From: Otis tarda
Lineage: Eukaryota > Chordata > Aves > Otidiformes > Otididae
Reading direction: 5' to 3'
Assembly: GCA_026413225.1 (NCBI GenBank)
Contig: CM048553.1
Location: 116,504,690-116,568,689, forward strand
DNA: 64,000 nt
Positions 47,344 through 57,835 of the stretch are shown here, piece by piece. How positions within the stretch are numbered: the stretch's first letter is position 1; each line of letters begins with the position of its first letter. Below the pieces are notes generated by a model. The model searched no databases. It was not told the origin of the DNA and worked only from the letters and a program-made list of their open reading frames with translations. The translations under genes were made by a program, and so were the position numbers.

Positions 47344-48723
47344 CTCTGGGCACATGCCGGGGGCTAGGGCTAGATTTCTCGGAACCAGCTCTGCATTCAG
47401 GTTTGCAAGACAACAGGAGTTGCCTTGCAAGATAACGGGAAGCCATTGCTTGCGTGGTGGTTTGCTGTTTCAACAATGTTGAGACAAATTTTTGACACAG
47501 TCTTTTACAGCTGTACTGACTCATGTATCTTCCATTTTCAGACTTAGTTTAACTACACCTGGATCATGAAATCTCTCTTCTGCAGTGAAGACCCTGAGGC
47601 TGCAGTTTAGAGGTTTAGGTTCTTTGCCAAGCAATAATGTATTCCCTGAGAGGTGAATGATGGAGAAATTTAAACCACCCTGGTTTTCCACAGCTTGTAC
47701 ATGTAATATTGGAGAGGGCTTTCATTTCCAAAGTTGTCCATTAGGAATCTGTGGTGGTGAAGAAATTAATGCAAAATTGAGTGCTAAAAAATTGAGTTCT
47801 ATACTTAGAACAAAAAGCATTTCCAAAAGAAAGAAACCACTATACGTGCAAAGGGAATACAGGCTATGATTACTGCCTCTCAAGACGTATGGTAGAATAC
47901 ATACTTCAGTCTGGCATATACTTTGTTTATCCAAAATATTTTTTAGCTTGAGGGGTTTCAGAATTTAAATGTAAAATTTCTTGATGTGCTTTTTATTATT
48001 TAAAAGGAAGATGCTGTCGAGAACATCACAAGCATTGTAAATTATTGTTTATGTGTCAGGATGTAGGTGGTGCTGTCAAACCTATTTACAAACAGCAGTG
48101 ATCCTTTTTAGAACTGGAAAAATTATTTAGATAATCAGAATATATTACTGAACATGTATGTGGTTGTATCAAACATGCACTGTATTAGATCCTACAATGA
48201 AGTACCTGATGGAGAGCTAGTTGTACAGAACATAAACTAAATGTGGGACTCAGGATAATGGACTACTTCAAATTTCAGTTCTTTTATAAGCCTGATGGCA
48301 TGACAGAATATTTGGATTTGCACTTAAAGAAATATTATATCTAAAAGAACGAGCAAATTATATATGAAATAACTTTAATCCCTGGATATTCTTTTGGAAA
48401 TTGGTAGTGGAAAAGAAAGGACTGTTTTTGCAGGACGATATGGTATCATTATTTATTTTTGTAAATTAACTTTCTGTATATCCTTACATGTATGATTTTA
48501 TCATTAAAGATATGAAACAATGTGAAGTATGTATTTCAACAAAAGAACAATGAACAAAATGGAAAAGATTGTGATAGAATAAGGGCTTGCCTAGTAGTTT
48601 CTTACACTGTTTTAAAAGCTAGATATTCCAAAATTAATCAGAATTACACTCTCACATAAGACCTCAAAAAAAAAAATCATTAACAGGAAACTCTACTGTG
48701 CTATCATACAGCAGTTTGGCAAC

Positions 48724-48775
48724 ACAGCCATGTCAGCTGGAAGGTGTGTTTTTCCAATAGAGCTGACATAGCTGT
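48724..48775. repeat. Imperfect 15-bp-stem hairpin
   Basis: The outer stem pairs 48724-48738 with 48761-48775, with one mismatch (48729 against 48770). The longest uninterrupted part is ATGTCAGCT against AGCTGACAT. A small inner GGAA/TTCC stem is possible. It is shorter than a typical pre-microRNA and is recorded only as structure. Confidence 0.6.
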
Positions 48776-49223
48776 CCTGTGAAAACTTTATCTTTTCTAT
48801 AGAGGCATAGACTATGCCTAAATATAACTATGTGTTTAGTTGTAGTAATTTCAGCTATTTAAACTGAGAGCTGAAGAAATCAAGGCCTGCATAATTATAT
48901 GTCAATCACAAAAAGAGTAAGGTCAAGTCTTACACTAGTCTCTAATATGCAACGAAAAATATCACTAATGATAGAGGTGTTTCCTGGCAGTTGGGTCTTC
49001 TACAAGAGAATGAGGGATAATACGGATACTGAGTAATAGATTGGTCCTATTTAAGCCTTCTGAATAAAACAAAAAGTTAGGCACAGTGACTGTTAAGACA
49101 AACTAGGAAAAAAAAAGTGTAAAATATGTTATCTATGTTTTCCATGAAATGTGCATTAATTCCTAGTTCCTAGCTTTGAATTAGTGAGTTTTGCCATTAA
49201 TTCACATACAGTAAGATATTATC

Positions 49224-49245
49224 TTTTTTTTTTTTTTTTTTTTTT
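49224..49245. repeat. T22 homopolymer
   Basis: An uninterrupted run of 22 T residues in AT-rich DNA. Similar runs occur at 59177-59198 (T22) and 61574-61593 (A20). None is next to a recognised SINE or retrocopy. Confidence 0.9.
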
Positions 49246-50086
49246 GTCGTTCAGCATAGTAGAAGTAGGTCTTGAATTGGCAGTTCCTTATTTAAAGGGG
49301 AATTAATTACTGCTATTCTGAAAATACATATAGCAACAATCAGATCAACTGGGAAGGTAAAAAGTTAAGGTTACTTTTTAGAATTGTATTTAACATTCAT
49401 AGAGCCCTTTCCTGCTTTGAAGTATTAACCTAAGTGTTTCTCAAAGAAGACATAGCCTTAACCTCTAGCTATTTAAACTTAATAAGACCAGGTGTTGCAA
49501 TTCCACGTTTGGGTGCAAATGACACTTCTCTTTAAGAAGCAATGCATTTTGTCATACCAATTTGTGTAAAGATAAGAAGTCATGAAGTAGGCTGCCAAGT
49601 TCTCTCTGGTTCATTTGTTATGATTTTTGCTTCTGACACAATGTCATAGGTTCAAGTCTCAAAGTGGCACTCTGTAGTGCTCTACTGATAGAAGAGCTAT
49701 CTGTACTTTAGGTGACATTTTAAAATAAGCTCTCTGGCAGTTATCCAAACATATGCTAAAAATCATAAGAGGCATTTTCAGATAAGAGTTGGGAGATAAT
49801 AGCACTCTTGTGGACAGCATCTCTTCTCTCTTTAAAACTCACTGTGATATCCAGTATTGTCTGTGACCTATTACTGAGCACATCTGTAATGGCTGCTTCA
49901 TTTTCTGCAATGCCATTTTGTAACAAATTATTCATTATCTTTCAGAGATGTTCAATATCTGGGACTTGAGGAGTATTTTAAAATCAGATTCTATTCAGAA
50001 ACCAATAATCTATGCCACACAAGTTTTTGTCACTTATTATAAATTAACTCCTTGATTCTAGCAACTGTTTCATTCTTTATATGCAT

Positions 50087-50717
50087 TGTGGTTTAACCTC
50101 AGCTGATAACTAAGCACCATGTAGCCACTTGCCCACCTTGCTCTGCCCAGCAGGGATAGGGGAGAGAACTAGAAGAGTAAAAGTGAGAAAACTGTTGGGC
50201 TGAGATAAAGACAGTTTACTAGGACAGAATAAGAAGAGGTAATAACAATAATAGCAATAACAGTAACAATAATAATAACAACAACAACAGAATATGCAAA
50301 ATAAATTATGCACAATTTCTCACTACCTGGCAAGTCAGTGACTGATACAGCCTGTCCCAAGCAATGATCACGGAGTGGAACAGAGCGCGATCTCAGCGTG
50401 ATCTCAAGCAGTGATCTTGGAACAGCAATTTCCCAAACTCTCCCCACTGGCCAACCCCTGCTTATGCAGTGAGCATGACGTTTATGGGATGGAATACTTC
50501 CTTTGGCCACTTTGAATCAGCTGTACTGGCTATACCCCTCCCAGTTACTTGCACATTAGCAAAACCTGAGAAGCTGAAACAATTCCTCGATCTCTTAGCA
50601 ACAACTAATAACATCAGTGTATCATTAACATCCTTCACATACCACATCCCATACTATATCCAAAACACAGCAGCTACTGGGAAGAAAACTGTCTCCATCC
50701 CAGTCGAAGCCAGGACA
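50087..50717 (-). mobile_element. ERVK-like solo LTR
   Basis: This 631-bp LTR begins TGTGGTTTAACCTCAGC on the plus strand and ends CCAGGACA. The flanking 6-bp duplications, ATGCAT (50081-50086) and ATGCTT (50718-50723), match at five of six positions, as expected for ERVK. Sense is minus: the reverse complement ends GGTTAAACCACA and contains the TAAACTG...TTTATCTCA polyadenylation region also seen at 1-186. A simple AAT/AAC repeat (50240-50290) interrupts the centre. The 99-codon frame at 50469-50768 runs out of the LTR and is not a gene. Confidence 0.93.
50240..50290. repeat. (AAT/AAC)n simple repeat within LTR
   Basis: Imperfect AAT and AAC trinucleotides extend over about 50 bp inside the ERVK-like LTR, a plausible local expansion. 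It explains the Tyr/Cys-rich minus-strand open frame that overlaps it. Confidence 0.8.
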
Positions 50718-51079
50718 ATGCTTCAAGGTAACATACGTAGATTATCTGAAGAACAGCCTTTTCAGTGATGAGTTAGTAGGCAGTAGAAAAGTACAATGCC
50801 TGGGCATACACAGGTGAGATAAGTAGGTTACCATGAGAATAAGTGTTCCCCTAGGAGTCTGTCAAGCACCAGATTTTCTGTACAGGCCTGGTTAGTCTTA
50901 GCAAGAAGGGAAGTTTGTTCACCCAAAGTAACAAGAATAAATAAGACCAGTGGTGTGGACTGTTTAGTATTGATCTTTTTGTAAAATGTTGGTTTACAGT
51001 CTTCAGTCACTGTCATTTTCCTTTTCAAGCCAGATTATTTTTCTGGGTGTATACAGTTCTCAGCTTATTTTTCTCTGAC

Positions 51080-51125
51080 ATATTACTGTCAGTAATTATT
51101 GAATATTACTGTCAGTATCATTGAC
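51080..51125. repeat. Imperfect 23-bp tandem duplication
   Basis: ATATTACTGTCAGTA occurs at 51080-51094 and again at 51103-51117, each followed by a similar 8-base extension. This is a small local duplication. Confidence 0.7.
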
Positions 51126-53665
51126 ATTTTTGTGGTGAGAGCTACAGAGTATATGCTTTTCTCTATCCAATAAAAAACTGTTTTGCAGATAGAGCAGGAA
51201 CAATACGGAATGTTCCCATAACATTCATCTTATTTTGGACAGTAATAAGGGTTTAGGAACTTAATGAAATCTTTAGAACTGTAATTAAGAAGGCATACAA
51301 GACATATGGAATGTGTATAGTGAATGTACACAAGTTACTTGACTTGACCATAGGAAATTCTACCTATATCCATCCCTGACAATTAATTCTTCTCTCACAT
51401 TATTATTACACTGATAAACTCTTCATTAGGCTTTTTACTGATCTATGGAAAAGGAAGAGACCAGAAAAATAAAATCTCTGAATTCTGACTCTCAAATGTC
51501 TTATATGTGAGGATATCCTTGTTCTTCTTATGATAAGAAAATAAATTATTTTGACTGATGGGAACTATTGACCTGTTCATCTTCAAATTTATGTTGTGTC
51601 TTTTCTTAACACTTTCTGATTCTCCAGGTAATTCTCTGATAAAAGATTTTTGCATACTTGTGTTTTGATAGTTGATGGAATGGTATTTTTCATCTTGCGT
51701 CAAGGGCTTTGTTTTAATTTTCTTTAATTGGCAGTTCTTTACTTTTTTTTTACTTTAATTTTCAGTGTCTGAGATAATAGTCTGTTAATACTGTCCAGTC
51801 AGAAAATAAAATTCAAGTCAAGACATATGATTAAAATCAGTCACTCCTTTGTGTCTAATTCAGCTGAACGTGTGTTAGAGGTTTCAGAGTTTGTGGTGCC
51901 ATAGAGTTAATAGGTATTCCTAGGAATTGCTTAATGCACACACAATAAGTAGTCTGAAGTTTGAGGAAAAAGGGGTAATTTATCTTTATCAGACTACAGT
52001 TACAGCTGTGTTTTAGAGAGTCTACAAGGTTTCAGGGCTCTAAATGGATTTGCTGTTGTATTGACTGAATTCTTCAAGAAGCCTTTTTTTTTCCCAAAAA
52101 AAATTAAAAAAAAAAAAAAAGAAAAGAAAGAAAATGCCCAGAGGGACGAGAGGGGACAGGAGAGAAAAAAACAACATTAAACAAAACAAACTCCTTAAAT
52201 TTGAAATTTGAGTTTACATCAATAGTGGATTTACATATATTTCAAAATCTACTATTAAATGTCAGAATTGCAAATAAATTATCCCTTTTGGATTCAGCTT
52301 GGCACTTAATTTCTTTAAAATATTGCTGTTTAGGCACTATCTGAAGGTGAAATTATTAGCCTTTTAAGTCTCATGCCACCTAATCTTCCATTCCGAGTCC
52401 AGAGAATTGATAGATATGGGAAATAATTGAAAATTTGTCCACTTCATATGTTTTCAATTTGTGATATTGAAACTAAGATGCCTTAGGCAAGGTATGTGTT
52501 CATCCTGTACAATATTTAATAGAGGATAGTGGTAAGGTACTCACTGATTCAACATCTCATGATTGCTGGTGTTTATGATGCAATCATGAACATGCATCGT
52601 GTAAATAAACACGGTCCAACATTTTACCTTCACATCCCTTTCTGCCACAAACATACATAGTTTTAAGGAAGTTAGGCTGGGAGTGGGAGCTACACAATGG
52701 AACACAACAGATGGTGTTGAAAAGGGTTTTGAATGAGAATAGAGGGGGAATAGTCACACGTCAAGAATAACTGGTTAAGCATAACACAGAGGTTCCTGCT
52801 TGGTAACCACTTTTCCGCGGTATACAGGAGGTCAGCCTTTAAGACATTTTCTGATTTATTCAGAAAGAATTGTGAATAAGAGTAAAAGAATACCTAGCCA
52901 AAGTATAAAAAGGTATTAATGAAAAAATTCACCATCAGAAAATTTATTAGGAGGCAGATGAATGTAACATGGAATAGCTATATAGTATTTCAAAGGTGAA
53001 GACAATAAGTTTGAATTTTTCACTGAAAGACATGAAGAGTCACTGAAACTGATGAGCTTTGATGACTATATTTTGTAAAGACTAAAACGAAAAAGATCTG
53101 CTTAACAAAGGCTCATTACAGAGCATAGTCACCCGGTAAGGAGTACTGTGGCCTCTATTATTTATCTGTACCTTGTTGAAATATTTCTTCTGTATCTCAT
53201 TGATATCTCTTTCTTTCATTAGTTCTTTAATTTAGAGGACATGTTAAAGAAATTAGGAAACTATTATGGTTCTTGTATGCATTTCAGTAATACATTCAAG
53301 TGATCTATAACTGAGGTGAAAAATCATTTTGTTACATATCAGGTTTTGTTTATCTACTGCATGTTTATAGAATATAGGAAGACTAGGTTCAGTGCTACTT
53401 TTACAGTCTAGTGAAGCGGAATGGGTATGGATGAGGCAAATATTTAGGCTTCATCACGAATTGCAAGGATTCTTATCAGTAGAATGTTAAACAAAACCCC
53501 TGTATCTTTATTGTGAACATTTCTGCTTCACTTACACACATATCCTATGTGATCTCTTTTTAATTATACAGAAGAGCTGTTTGTAGACAAGTGAGGTAGT
53601 TCCAGAGAAGAAACAGTACTTTTTTCTGAAGAGCATTTTTTTTCCTTAGGATGTAACGTTCAGAA

Positions 53666-53696
53666 TTGAATGAAAGAATGAATGAATGAACGAATA
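53666..53696. repeat. (GAAT)n microsatellite, imperfect
   Basis: About seven tetranucleotide units with single-base variants (GAAA, GAAC). It is short and probably polymorphic. Confidence 0.8.
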
Positions 53697-56600
53697 GTCA
53701 GAGCATAGTGTGATGTTAACAAACCCACTTTGCTGAGACCGTACATGAATCCATTGAATGAATGGACCTGCAGAGGTCTATTACTTGTAATTTCATTACA
53801 AATTACATAAAAGTGAAGTCTAGCAATACTACCTACATTTTTATTATACTATGTTTCAGACAAATAAATACCTTCAATGCATAATGTTATTCTGAAGAGT
53901 TTTCCAGAATTAAATGAGTTGCATTATATACCCTAAAGGCAAGGAAGATATGTTTCCTAAGCAACTTTCTTGACTCTGCCAGCAAAGGTTTGCTGCAATG
54001 TCAGAATCAGAGTCACATTGCCCCAGCAATGTTGGAAAGACCAAACTCTTGGGACTGAAGGACTTTTCACAGATTCAACATGTATATATTGAGTATTATA
54101 TGAAATAGGAACACCAAATTTAAAATGTAGGAAGCAAAAATATGTACTCTAATTTTGATGAAGAGAAATGTCTTTAAAGTGTTCCTCTACAGCCTGAGTG
54201 CAGCTATTGTTTTATTATATTGCATGCGATAACATCAGATTATTATAATAGACATACAACTTAGGTGACAAAATTACTAGTCGTAGACAACTAACATAAC
54301 TAAAACATGTTATTCAATAAAAATGGAAATAATCTGTGATTCTAATTTGAACAATATTCAGAATAGGCAACGGTACAAATGGCATAAAAATTTCTGACAA
54401 AAATGAATTTACACACTTAACAGTTCTAGGCAACATGCAGTATGATTTTGGTGACTCAGGCCTATGCTATAATTTAGGACACATTGACATCTCTTCCTGT
54501 TCTATTTAGCTATGTGATGCTTTAAAAGCTTACTAGATGTACAAACAGTCTAACAAAGCTAAGGACAGACTGATAGTGGTAGCTGAGATCATATGTGGCA
54601 GATAGACTTTGAAGATTTATCTTTTTTTGAAAAACCTAACTATCAGACTATGTATCTCTGATTTCCATTTGCAGTGTAAGCCTGTAAAGGAACAAGCGCA
54701 AGGTTCCCTGCTAGACTCCAGTTACTTTCTGTCACTCTGGTCAGACGAATTGAGTTTACTGCCGTTGTGCTCCAGGGAAGTGACACTCTGCAGCCCTCAG
54801 CAGCATGCAGCTCAGTCTGACCTTTGCTCTCCTAAGCTTCAGGTGTAAGATCACCCTTTAGTTTCATTTTTCCTTTTCTCAAGCTTTTCTCTGGGTTTTA
54901 GGAAATGAAAAGGATGAGTAGGTTGTTGCTTAATTTATTTTGTCAGTGTGACTTTTTGATTTAGATTTCCAAAGCTGATTAGGGGATTAAGGTGCACAAC
55001 TGTTATTAATGTCAACCTCCTTTTAGTTAGTTTGAGAATTAAAGCATTCATCTTTGGGTTTTACAATTTAATGATAGTATAATTTTTATATACAAATTAT
55101 AGGATTCTGTAACAAGGAACATTTGGGACCAACTTTTTTTCAGTTAGTTCTACAAGAAACCTCTGATGGACAACTGGTGGAACAAGTAAAGGTGAAGAAA
55201 GGAAGTAGAATGTATCCTCAAATAATGAATGACTTAATTCAACTTTTTTTAATTTTAGCAATATACGCATACAAATCTGAAATAAAATTTGAATAACTCA
55301 TATCAGTGATAAACAAACAATTAAGAACCCATATGAGAAAATCTTGAGTTTAGAATAGCTTTGAGAAAATGATGACTAGAAAGAAAAATATTTATAATCA
55401 ATGATTTTTAAAAATCTTAATCCAATTTTAAAGATTGTAGTCCAAATGAAGCAAACAAACAAAAAAAAAAAGGCTGTGCTGTTCTTAATGAATCAATACT
55501 TGTTTAACTTCTTGGGGTTCTTTTTTGCATTTTGTTACATTGATTCTGATTACAAATGTCAGACTTGAATCTATATTTCTAGCTTCCATAAGAAAGGTGC
55601 ATCAAACAAGCACTGCATGATCTGACAGCACAGTAGTCTTTTGTTCCTAAAGAACAAAAGAATAATTAACTACACTGATGCCTGGGATGTCTGACTTTTC
55701 ATTTGAGATGTTGTTCCTATTATTTCAATTGTATTTCTTTTATTTATCCTCTGGGCTGCCATTGGATTTGAATGCAAAACTGAGAACTCTGCTTAGTTTT
55801 TCTGATCATCATAGATACAGATTATTTGAATTGTCCTCTTCATATGTTTTAAAAATATATTAATTTCATATAAGTTTGTTTAGCAAAATAGAGTACTTAA
55901 TTGTAAAGAACTTTACCAGAATTCCCACTTCTCATAAAAAGTTATCTTCATTTATAACAAAATAGTACATGGGCCAAGAGTTCAACCTAATAATTGTCAT
56001 TTAGGAATGTCAATTTATCATTGACAGTTCATAGAGAGTTGGTTTTGTGGAGAAGAGTTTCATCCAGCACCTTTTATTCTACCACTGTCTTGGTTGTGTG
56101 GGAAAACTAAACAGGCAGCAGAGCTCTTCTGTGGTGCTCATATATTTTTAAACTGTGTTTGAAACTTTGCATGCTGAAACTGGTACCATGACACAAACTT
56201 CGTTTTACCAGGTTGTGGCCATCAAAAGATAAACATTTTAATTACATTTTTGTTTAAAATTTGTGCATTAAAATGTGCATTTCTATTATACGTCACTGTC
56301 CCAGTCTGTTTAATAGACCAGTCTCCTTGTAGATATGTCTGAAGTACATCTTTTTTGCATTTTCATTGTGAAAAATAGCATTCTAGTTTGTAACTTAAAA
56401 ATAGATGTTGTCAAGACAGAATATTTTAGAGGGTTGATTTTTTTTTTAATTTAAAGATAAATTAAATCTCAGCAGTAAGTTAAAAGCAGCCTTTTTCAAC
56501 AGATTTTTTTTATTATTTTCTACTATTAAAGTGTATTTTGGTTCCATGGAAAATTCTCCTTCAGCTTTATTTTATTACTGTATTTCTGATATTTTTTTAT

Positions 56601-56799
56601 CTCTAATTCCTCAGTAAGAATTTTTATCTGCATTGAAAAACATAAAATATATGAGTAACATTTTCTGGAGGATGAAAACCTACAGAATTCGTCCCAACCT
56701 GGAATTTCAAGACATGTAACTTCCCTTCAAAACAAAATGCCCTGCCTCCTTAACAGCTGTGCTATAGAATCATAGAACAGTTAGGGTTAGAAGGGACCT

Positions 56800-57342
56800 T
56801 TAAAGGTCATCTAGTCCAACCCCCCCTGCAAGGAGCAGGGGCATCTCCAACAAGATCAAGTAGCTCAGAGCCCCGTCCAGCCAGGCCTTGAATGTTTCCA
56901 GGGACAGGGCATCCACCACCTCTCTGGGCAACCTGTGCCAGTGTTCCACCACTCTCAATGTAAAAATTTTTTTCTTGATGTATAATTTGAATCTACCTCC
57001 CTCTATTTTAAAATCGCTAGCCCTCATCCTATCACAACTGACCCTGCTAAAGAGTTTCTCCCCATCTTTCTTGTAAGTCCCCTTTAGGTACTGGAAGACC
57101 ACAATAAGGTTTCCCTGGAGCCTTCTCTTTTCCAGGCTGAACAGCCCCAACTCTCTCAGACTGTCCTCATAGGAGAGGTGCTCCAGCCCTCTTGTCATCT
57201 TCATGGCCCTCCTCTGGACCCTCTCCAACTGGTCCGCGTCCGTCTTACATGGAGAGCTACAGAGATGGACACAGTACTCCAGATGGGGTCTCACTAGAGA
57301 GGAGTAGAGGGGCAGAATCACCTCCCTTGACCTGCTGGCCAC
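56800..57342 (-). pseudogene. CR1 ORF2 C-terminal fragment
   Basis: An open frame of 180 codons covers the C-terminal domain downstream of the polymerase palm. Segments are [20 protein letters not shown] near the start, then [21 protein letters not shown], and the RVVEHWHRLPREVVDALSLE block before the end. It reads on past the usual CR1 stop into the 3' UTR, so the last residues are not genuine ORF2. The ATG is internal to the family protein. Domains upstream are in other frames. Confidence 0.93.
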
Positions 57343-57399
57343 GTTCCTTTTGATGCAGCCCAGGATGTGGTTGGCTTTCTGGGCTGCAAGAGTGCATTG

Positions 57400-57752
57400 T
57401 CAGCTCATGTTGACTTTCTCATCCACCGGCACTCCTAAGTCCTTCTCCTCAGGGCTGGTCTCAATCCATTCTCTGCCCAGCCTATATTTGTGCCTGGGAT
57501 TGCCACGAACCACATGCAGGACCTTCCACTTGGCCTGGTTGAACTTCATGAGGTTTGCACGGGCCCACCTCTCCAGCCTGTCAAGGTCCCTCTGGATGGC
57601 ATCACCCCCTCCAGCGTGTCGACGGTACCACACAGCTCAGTGTCATTGGCAAACTTTCTGAGGGTTCTCTTTATCCTACTGTCCATGTCGCTGACAAAGA
57701 TGTTAAACAGGGCCAGTCCCAACACCAGCCCCTGAGGAACGCCACTCATCAC
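57400..57752 (-). pseudogene. CR1 reverse transcriptase core, frameshifted
   Basis: Two overlapping minus-strand frames (57546-57752 and 57400-57633) together represent one CR1 polymerase segment: SGVPQG..LG.ALFNIFVSDM, then a [17 protein letters not shown] block, then [14 protein letters not shown] and [12 protein letters not shown]. The FADD box reads FAND, so the first catalytic aspartate is replaced by asparagine. The frame changes near a run of C residues at about 57604-57609 on the plus strand. The copy cannot encode active polymerase. Confidence 0.9.
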
Positions 57753-57835
57753 CAGTCTCTACTTGGACATTGAGCTGTTGACCACTACTCTCTGAGTGTG
57801 GCCATCCAGTCAATTTCTTATCCACCTTATGGGGC

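Larger units (their letters stand above)
46719..47509 (-). mobile_element. Solo LTR of a distinct ERV family
   Basis: A GC- and CpG-rich 791-bp island is bounded by TGTCATGTTCC on the left and TTTTACA on the right. Perfect 5-bp duplications GCTGT (46714-46718 and 47510-47514) flank it. Sense is minus: the reverse complement starts TGTAAAAGACTGTGTC, has an ATAAAAAGG TATA-like box (about 47228-47235) and an AATAAA signal (46891-46896), and ends GGAACATGACA. It shares no sequence with the other LTRs here. It contains a duplicated motif pair (47297-47343), a degenerate GAAGTGTAG-type array (47103-47208) and a purine tract (46920-46960). Overlapping open frames (46901-47281) are by-products; no retroviral genes are attached. 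Confidence 0.85.
47515..50080. other. AT-rich non-coding stretch
   Basis: About 2.6 kb without a recognisable gene. Contains an imperfect hairpin at 48724-48775 and a T22 tract at 49224-49245. Short open frames at 47657-47934 on both strands have no motifs. Confidence 0.55.
50724..56763. other. AT-rich non-coding stretch
   Basis: About 6 kb without recognised genes. It holds an imperfect 23-bp tandem duplication at 51080-51125, mixed T and A runs at 52084-52121, and a (GAAT)n tract at 53666-53696. The frame at 54609-54848 is somewhat richer in Leu, Ser and Cys codons than the background but has no motif or homology I can name. Confidence 0.55.
56764..57835 (-). mobile_element. CR1 LINE, 5'-truncated, includes RT core and C-terminus
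   Basis: At about 1.07 kb this is the longest contiguous CR1 copy here, on the minus strand. The 3' tail (ATAGAATCATAG) is at the left edge. The 3' UTR, the C-terminal ORF2 region and part of the polymerase core follow toward the right, ending at a block equivalent to IRNWLDGHTQRVVV near 57780-57830. It resembles the copy at 15806-16672 (same AAxILGCIK and [10 protein letters not shown] style), so both belong to a younger CR1 subfamily. It is broken by frameshifts and a changed catalytic box. Confidence 0.96.

Noticed and set aside
50169..50768. Open frames of 99-113 codons around the LTR at 50087
   Set aside because: They fall inside or run out of the ERVK-like LTR and include the AAT/AAC repeat. 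There are no motifs.
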